From positions 1 to 13,230 of the forward strand of contig JAAUOI010000050.1 of NCBI GenBank assembly GCA_012036375.1: a DNA stretch of 13,230 nucleotides, read 5' to 3'. This document shows, piece after piece, positions 7,665 through 13,230 of the stretch. Every line of letters begins with the position of its first letter. The stretch's first letter is position 1. The stretch is from Allobrachymonas sp. GTDB taxonomy: Bacteria > Pseudomonadota > Gammaproteobacteria > Burkholderiales > Burkholderiaceae_C. The notes under the pieces were generated by a model that did no database searches, was not told where the DNA came from, and saw nothing but the letters and a program-made list of their open reading frames with translations. The position numbers and the translations under genes are program-made.

Positions 7665-8977
7665 ATGACTGCAGCCAACCTTTATCGACAACAGTGGGGT
7701 TTTGTGCATGCGCCGATTTGGTGTGTCGCATTGCTGGTATTTTTTGGGTTGTCTCTTCGCTGGATGCCTATGCCGAGCACTGAGTTAAGCATCAGCTCTG
7801 GAGGTGTCGGCGGGATGTACCACATTCATGCGCAAAACTATGTGCGCGTCATGAAGACCTTTGGCATTCAAGCCACGGCCGTCGAGTCTGCGGGTACGGG
7901 AGAAAACCTCAAGCGGCTCAAAGACCCCAGTGCAAATATACAAGTAGCCTTCGTCCAAGGCGGCTATGCCTTAAGTGAGGCCAACCAAACACTCAGTGCA
8001 GGTATTGAAACCATTGCGCAGGTGGATGTGGAACCAGTGTGGGTATTTTCTCGCTTCAAAGATGTGGATTCACTGCTGCGCTTGCAGGGTTCGCGCGTCG
8101 CGATTGGCCAAGCGGGTTCGGGCAGCCGCGCAGTAGCGGCGCGAATGTTTGAACAAGTGCGACTGGAATCCAAGGATTTGATTTTGTCTGAATCAGTGGA
8201 TTTAGATACCGTGAAAGCTTTGCGCGAAGGGCGCATTGATGCGATGATCTTTGTTGCAGCACCTGAGGCACCAGTGGTGCAAGCGCTGCTGCAAAGCCCC
8301 AATGTGTATTTAGCCTCCCTCAAGCGCAGCGCTGCTTTGATTGAGCGCCTACCTTACCTTGATGCGCGTTTTGTAGCGGCGGGTAGTCTGAACGCTCAAA
8401 CCAAGCAACCCACGCAGGACACTGCCCTGCTCACCACGCAGGCAAGTTTAGCGGTGCGCGAAGATGTTCATCCCATGGTCAAGCGGATTTTGGCAGCCAC
8501 CGCACTTGAAATTCACAGCAGCGCGGGCGTGTTGCACAAGGCAGGCGAATTTCCACATCTCAAGCGGGTGGAGTTTCCCAGTTCCGCGCAGGCCAGGCAG
8601 GTGCTGCGCTCCGGACTACCTTGGCTGGAATCGAGCCTAGGCATCACTCTGGCGCAATGGGCATATCGCCTGCTGTTTATTGGAATTCCTCTGGTGTTGC
8701 TCGCTTATGCGTTGAGCCAACTCATTCCAGCCTATTTGCGTTGGCTGATGGAAGCTCAATCAATCGCTGGTATGGCGAGCTCAAATTCATTGAAAACGAT
8801 CTGAAGACGCAAAAATCTGGCGGCCTAGAAATCGCTCGCTTTTGGAGTCAACTGCGGCAAATTGACGTGCAAGTCACGGCTTTTGCTGCGCCACGCTCTT
8901 ATTTGCAGCGCATGTATTTGCTCAAACAGCACGTCAATTTCGTCAAAGCGAAGTTGCAAACTTCACATCAGCGCTAA
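7665..8977 (+). CDS. Membrane-anchored TAXI family (TRAP-type) substrate-binding protein 1, one frameshift
   Basis: TAXI-family solute-binding protein fixed in the inner membrane. After correction it has 437 residues. Residues 17-32 are an uncleaved N-terminal membrane helix. The periplasmic binding domain begins at ELSISSGGVGGMYHIHAQNY (about 40-59). ESAGTGENLKRL, VAFVQGGYA, EPVWVFSR and AIGQAGSGSRAVAARM follow in the usual order, and REDVHP then GEFPHLKRVEFP close it. A second helix spans about 333-358. The tail YGELKFIENDL...YLQRMYLLKQHVNFVKAKL should be cytoplasmic and looks helical. The frame breaks at 8757-8759: an extra A gives MEAQINRWYGELKF, which matches the tail of the next gene. 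Without it the protein ends at 8804. No DctQ/DctM permease genes are adjacent. The ATG has only a weak ribosome site. The ligand is unknown. Confidence 0.85.
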
Positions 8978-9016
8978 CGTGATTTCAACCCTCACAATTT
9001 TGCACGGCAAGCCCCT

Positions 9017-10368
9017 ATGAAATTCGACATTTTGTTTCGAAGGCGCTGGTGGCTGATGTATGGCCCGATTCTGTTGGTGGCGGCTGTGCTGCTGTGGTTG
9101 TCTTACACACAGTGGCTGCCCCAGCCCCCACATCAAATCACCATCGCTGCCGGCCAGCCTGGGGATGGCTACACGCAAATTGCGCTGCGCTACCGCGAGC
9201 GCTTGGCGCAGGTGGGCATTGTTGCAGAGGTCACTACCAATGCCAGCTCCGATCTAGCGTTACAAGCGCTGCTAACCGAGCCGCCTCAGGCGCAACTGGC
9301 CCTGGTCAGCGGTCTGCATGCCAGAACGCATCTTGGTTCTGCGCAAGTGCCCAAGGGTGCAGTCCATGCAGTGCCCAACGCAGCCCCCGCACTGCAAGGT
9401 TTGGCCGTGATTGAGCGTGAACCTGTGTGGGTATTTTCGCGCACGCCGTTGATGACCAAGGTCTCAGAGCTTCGCAACATGCGTGTGGGCATTGCGGCCA
9501 AAGACCCTTTGGCCAAACAAGTGGCAGATTTACTGATTCAAAACGCCGGGCTCAAAAGCGCCGAAATTCTATGGATTGAAGTACCTAGAACGCAATTAGC
9601 GAATGATTTGATTGACGGCAAGATTGATGCAACGATTGTGCTGGCCAGTGCGCAAAGCGATGCGGTTCGCGTACTCACGCGAAGCCCCTTTATTCAAATC
9701 ATTGGCCTAGAGCAAGTGGGCGATTTGACGCAGCGTGAATCTCGTTTGCGTCCTTTTGTGTTGCCACAAGGCGTGATTGAAATGCGAGGTGATATTCCAT
9801 CGCGCGATCTGACCATGGTGGCCGCTGATCTGCATTGGTGATCCACGAAAGCATGCATCCCGCGCTGCAACGCACGCTGCTCGATGTAGCCAGCCAGTTG
9901 CATGAGACGGCGAGCTTCTTGCAGCGGCAAGGCGAGTTTCCGAGTATCACAGATGTGGATTTCCCTGCGTCTTTGGCGGCCTTGGCCACGCTGCGAGACG
10001 ATAAGCCTTGGCTGGAGCAACTCTTGCCCTATGGCTGGGCGCAGCTTGCGCAGTGGTTATTCTTTGCTTGCCTGCCCATCTTGCTGCTGACATTTTTCGT
10101 GTTGGCTTGGATACCGTCTTGGTTTGAGTGGCGTATCAATGCACTGTTGCAAAATTTTTATGGCGAGCTGAAGTTTTTAGAAACTGAAATTGACCCTGTG
10201 GCCAGCGAGCGACCCATTGAGATCAAAGGTTTACTCCAGCGCATAGACGCGATTGACATGCAAGTCATGCAGCTGGATTTGCCCAATCACTATGCCCAAC
10301 GCTGGTATACCTTGCGCAGCCATTTGGCTGACGCGCGTGAGCGCCTCTTGATGATGCGAGCGCGTTGA
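9017..10368 (+). CDS. Membrane-anchored TAXI family substrate-binding protein 2, one frameshift
   Basis: A paralogue of the preceding gene, 39 bp downstream, and 450 residues after correction. The N-terminus is basic (FRRRWW), with a membrane helix at about 14-30. The binding domain starts QITIAAGQPGDGYTQIALRY, shares EPVWVFSR with its neighbour, and has RNMRVGIAAKDPLAKQVADLL and DGKIDATIVL. The second helix (about residues 345-365, FFACLPILLLTFFVLAW) is followed by FYGELKFLETEI and a helical tail ending LADARERLLMMRAR. The frame breaks at 9830-9834. Adding one base (CTG to CTGG) gives AADLALVIHESMHPAL, which aligns without a gap to the equivalent region of protein 1; uncorrected, it stops at 9841. 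The glycine pattern of the ligand loop differs (GGVGGMYHIHAQ against GQPGDGYTQIAL), so the two may bind different ligands. No ribosome site is obvious. Confidence 0.85.
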
Positions 10369-10404
10369 GCCAGTCCGAGCATTTTTGCGTGTAGAGTCTC
10401 ATGC

Positions 10405-11565
10405 ATGACTGCACGCAAAACTAACCCCACAAAAATCCCCTCATCCTCACAAGCTGCTGGGCGCATCGCCATCATTGGTTCAGGCTTAGCTGGCTTGACG
10501 GCTGCGCGCACACTGATGCAAGCAGGCTATGAGGTCACTGTGTTTGAAAAAAGCCGTGGTGTGGGCGGACGCATGTCCACGCGCCAGACCGAATTCGGCA
10601 GCTTTGACCATGGGGTGCAGTATTTCACCGTGCGCGATGATCGCTTTCGCACCCTGATGCAATGGGCACTTGCTGATGCGCCAGATTTGGCGCGGCCTTG
10701 GGCGCCAATGCCGTGCGCGTGCTGGATGCACAAGGCAACAAAGTGGAGTCAGCTTTGCCCAAGGCCGATCCACACTGGGTCGCGCAGCCAGGGATGAATG
10801 CGCTGCCGGCTACAATTTGGCAGCACCCTTGCTGCAAGCGGGGCGCTTGCACTTGAACACGCAGGTCTCGCATCTGTGGCACGATACGCAAAACAGTGGC
10901 ATTTGATTTCTCACAATCCCACTAACACGCACGAAACTGAAAAAGAGCACGGCCCTTTTGATACCGTGCTGGTGGCCATTCCCAGCCCTCAGACGGTGGC
11001 CTTGTTTGAGGCCAGTGCTCGCCGTGCCATGCTCTCAAAAGATGAGCATTCAGCGCAGGTTTCACGCCGGCTAGATGCCGATTTTGCTTCAAAAATACGG
11101 TCTGTCACGGTTTCGCCCTGCTGGACACTGATGCTGGCCTTTCCGACTGCACAACCCATTCGAACCAATCAGCCCGTTCGCAGTTTTGGCCCGCAATGGA
11201 GCGCCGCCCGCTCTACGCATCACCGCATCGCTTGGCTTGCGCGTGAAAACTCCAAACCCGGCCGCTCCAATCTTGAGCGCTGGACCGTGCAAGCCAGCGC
11301 TGCCTGGAGCGCTGAACATTTAGAAGACGAGGCCAAGCGCGTGCAGGCCAAGCTCTTGAAAGCTTTTGCCGAAATCACCGGCATCCGCGCCGAACCCACG
11401 TATGCGCAGGTGCACCGCTGGCGCTACGCCAAAACTGCGCAAGCCTTGGGGCAATCGCATCTATGGAGCAAGAAGCTGCGTATTGGTGTGTGTGGCGACT
11501 GGTGCATTGGGCATCGGGTGGAGGATGCATTTGTGAGCGGCTTGGAATTGGCGTTGGCGGTGTGA
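10405..11565 (+). CDS. NAD(P)/FAD-dependent oxidoreductase (COG3380, renalase-like), three frameshifts
   Basis: A flavoprotein related to amine oxidases and renalases; its substrate is unknown. Residues 21-34 (IAIIGSGLAGLTAA) are the FAD loop, Glu48 ends the second strand, and RGVGGRMSTR (51-60) and FDHGVQYFTVR (67-77) are family motifs. The C-terminal part has PCWTLMLAF, RSTHHRIAWLARE, VHRWRYAKTAQ and GVCGDWCIGHRVEDAFVSGLELA, the second FAD-contact motif. The reading frame changes three times, each time by loss of one base: at 10700-10702 (GGGG to GGG, giving RPWGANAVRVLD), at about 10808-10811 (giving MNALPAYNLAAPLLQAGRL), and at about 10894-10897 (giving DTQN then WHLISHNP). The restored length is about 387 residues. 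All three parts read sensibly as one protein, so errors are likelier than a pseudogene. It probably shares a transcript with the TAXI pair 36 bp upstream. Confidence 0.85.
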
Positions 11566-11571
11566 CACCGC
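11557..11571 (+). terminator. GC-rich hairpin over the oxidoreductase stop codon
   Basis: GCGGTG and CACCGC form a perfect 6-bp stem whose three-base loop is the TGA stop codon. The following TTGTGTTGTG is T-rich but not a clean T run. It is a plausible but imperfect intrinsic terminator separating this operon from the surface-protein promoter. Confidence 0.4.
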
Positions 11572-11595
11572 TTGTGTTGTGAAAAAATTGCGCAT

Positions 11596-11611
11596 TGTGA
11601 CCTAAGTCACA
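11596..11611. promoter_or_regulatory. CRP-type operator (perfect TGTGA-N6-TCACA)
   Basis: TGTGACCTAAGTCACA matches the CRP consensus half-sites exactly in both arms. The inner C...G also pair, so the site is a near-perfect palindrome. Its centre (11603.5) is about 61 bp before the start point expected from the promoter at 11630-11657, which is the classic class I activation distance. Confidence 0.6.
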
Positions 11612-11629
11612 GTGCCAGCCATCCTCAGT

Positions 11630-11657
11630 TTGGCAAGCCCTGTCAACCTCTTAAAAT
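11630..11657 (+). promoter_or_regulatory. Sigma70-type promoter of the glycine-rich surface protein
   Basis: TTGGCA at 11630-11635 (five of six to TTGACA) and TAAAAT at 11652-11657 (five of six to TATAAT) are 16 bases apart. Transcription would begin near 11664-11665, giving a short leader with AGGT (11669-11672) eight bases before the ATG at 11681. Confidence 0.6.
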
Positions 11658-11680
11658 CATTTGGTTACAGGTAGATTTTC

Positions 11681-13230
11681 ATGAATTCATTCGGTTACGA
11701 CACTTTGCAGTCACCCGTTTCAAGGGTTGGGCAATCGGTCTGCTTGGGTTTTGGGTTTCGGCAGCGATGGCTCAGGTGTGCGCCATACCCGGTTTTTCTG
11801 GCCCCAACGCCACCCTGGCTGGCACGGTCAACACCTATTACGCTGGAAATGCACTCGGCTCATCGGGCACGACGGTCAATTTAGGCGCCACCGATACCCG
11901 CGGCTCCCTGACTGCTTTTGCTGTGGGCGATTTGCTACTCATCGTCCAAATGCAAGGCGCAACGCTCAATACGACTGACACTTTCACAATACGGCGACGG
12001 CCTAGGCGCGGCTTTTACTCGCCAAGATGCCACCGTGCCCACCCTGCCCGCACCGTCGCCTACCGTAGCCTACAACAGCGCGACCAATGCCAGCAATGGC
12101 TATGCAGGCGGTGTCACTTCCGCCACCGCTGGACGCTATGAATATGCCGTTGTCACGCAGGTGGTCTCTGCAAGCCAGCTGCGCGTACGCGGCAACGGCG
12201 GGGGTGGCGGTTTGATCAACAGTTACACCCAATCGACTGGAGCGAATCAAAATACTTATCAAGTCGTTCGTGTGCCGCAACTGTCCAGCGCAACCATCAC
12301 CGGCGAGCTGACCGCCCCCGCTTGGAACGGCAGATCAGGAGGCGTGGTGGCGCTCGATGTGGCAGGAACCCTGACCTTAAATGCAGGCATCAATGTCTCT
12401 CAGCGCGGTTTTCGCGGAGGTGGCGTGCGCAATATCGGGGCGATCACCGCCCCCAGTTTGGTGGCTGGAGGGCCTTGTATTCCACGAACCTTGGCGGCAT
12501 GAAGGGCGAAGGTATTGTTGGCACGCCAGCGCGCACCTACGACTCTTTCAACAATGTGCTCAATGCACTTGCTGCAACTGACGGCTACACCAATGGCGAT
12601 GTGGGGCGTGGCGCACCCGGCAATGCTGGAGGAGGCGGCAATCAGCACAATGCAGGCGGTGGCGGTGGCGGCAATGGCGGCGCAGGCGGCAATGGTGGTG
12701 GCTCGTGGAATGCCAACACCAATGGCCAAAGCGGCTGGCAAACGGGCGGTTATGGCGGATTTCCGATCGCCACGGCATTTGGTGCGACGCGCCTATTTCT
12801 TGGCGGCGGCGGCGGCGCGGGTGATGTGGGTGGCAATGGCTCGACGGATCCACAAGGCTCTGGCGCCAATGGTGGCGGCATCATCATGGTGCGAGCAGGA
12901 GGAATCAGCGGTGCCGGAACGTTTCAAGCCAATGGAGGCAATGCGCCCAATACCGGTAGCACCGACTCAGCAGGCGGCGGCGGTGCGGGGGGAAGTATTT
13001 TGGTCACCGTGCAATCAGGCGGCGTGGGGGCCATCACCTTTCAAGCCAATGGCGGCACGGGCGGCTCCAACAGCATGGGGGCCGGCAATCCGGAGCAAGA
13101 CGGCCCAGGCGGCGGCGGCGGCGGCGGCGTGGTTTACACGCCCGCTGGCAGCATTGGCGCAATCGCATCTGGCGCAAACGGCACAGTGACAACAGCTAAC
13201 ACGGCCCCCACTGACGCACCCAATTACTAT
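11681..13230 (+). CDS. Large secreted glycine-rich surface protein, N-terminal ~517 residues, three frameshifts, runs off the window
   Basis: Signal peptide: if one T is missing at about 11685-11688, the ATG at 11681 leads into MNFIRLRHFAVTRFKGW, a hydrophobic core, and SAAMA/Q as a cleavage site. The mature part starts QVCAIPGFSGPNATLAGTVN, has FAVGDLLLIVQMQGATLN and, after removal of one T at 11982-11984, SQYGDGLGAAF. It continues with beta-rich sequence (TITGELTAPAWNGRSGGVVA, LDVAGTLTLNAGINVSQRGF). A further missing G at 12469-12471 restores ALYSTNLGGMKGEGIVGTPA. From about 12600 the chain is glycine-rich, with GGGGGGNGG-type loops and two FQANGG repeats (12922 and 13039). This N-terminal layout resembles large Burkholderiales secreted proteins that often carry DUF11 repeats further on; that is from memory and not testable here. 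No in-frame ATG/GTG start precedes it in the long frame. The function is unknown, and an adhesin or envelope structural protein is likely. Confidence 0.7.

Noticed and set aside
11572..11680. Start of the surface protein at the TTG at 11572 in the long open frame
   Set aside because: It would place the start before the promoter and give a 67-residue polar leader before the signal peptide. The ATG at 11681 with a ribosome site and one missing base explains the data better.
12600..13140. GGC/GGT-rich tandem-like DNA as a CRISPR or satellite array
   Set aside because: The repetition follows glycine codons, with no fixed unit length or spacers. It is coding sequence.

Overview
The window looks like chromosomal DNA of a betaproteobacterium, most likely order Burkholderiales. 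The GC content looks to be in the mid-50s by eye. The 2-hydroxyacid dehydrogenase, the ETF-ubiquinone oxidoreductase, the membrane-anchored TAXI proteins and the COG3380-type FAD protein all read like Burkholderiales families. No rRNA, tRNA, CRISPR array, complete insertion sequence or phage gene is visible.

Layout. The left edge holds the C-terminal end of a MocR/PdxR-type aminotransferase-like regulator (+). It runs tail to tail into a 2-hydroxyacid dehydrogenase (-), followed by an NhaD/CitMHS-type sodium:proton antiporter (-). A roughly 51-bp imperfect palindrome with IS5-like ends sits just upstream of the antiporter. Next, all on the minus strand, come a DUF805 membrane protein, an EamA (DMT) transporter, a LysE-type exporter and an SDR oxidoreductase. 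The last three form a tight operon read SDR, LysE, DMT. A 106-bp divergent intergenic region separates the SDR from ETF-QO (+). Then come two tandem membrane-tethered TAXI substrate-binding proteins, a renalase-like NAD(P)/FAD oxidoreductase, and the first ~517 residues of a large secreted glycine-rich protein that runs off the right edge. A CRP-type palindrome and a good sigma70-type promoter lie directly before the last gene.

How the genes work together. The left part is housekeeping and transport: hydroxyacid reduction, ion antiport and small-molecule export. ETF-QO feeds electrons from acyl-CoA and related dehydrogenases into ubiquinone. The divergent SDR may belong to related carbon metabolism, but that is inference. 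The two TAXI genes have no DctQ/DctM permease beside them, and both keep a cytoplasmic tail after a C-terminal membrane helix. Together with their duplication, this makes them the best candidates for an unusual system. The CRP-like site suggests that the surface protein is catabolically or globally regulated. A weaker CRP-like site lies before the TAXI pair.

Caution on sequence quality. From about position 4480 rightward, six consecutive genes other than the intact SDR need single-base indel corrections, about ten in total, to restore reading frames with clear family features. These are more likely assembly or sequencing errors than pseudogenes. For those genes I give the whole reconstructed span and the place where the frame changes.
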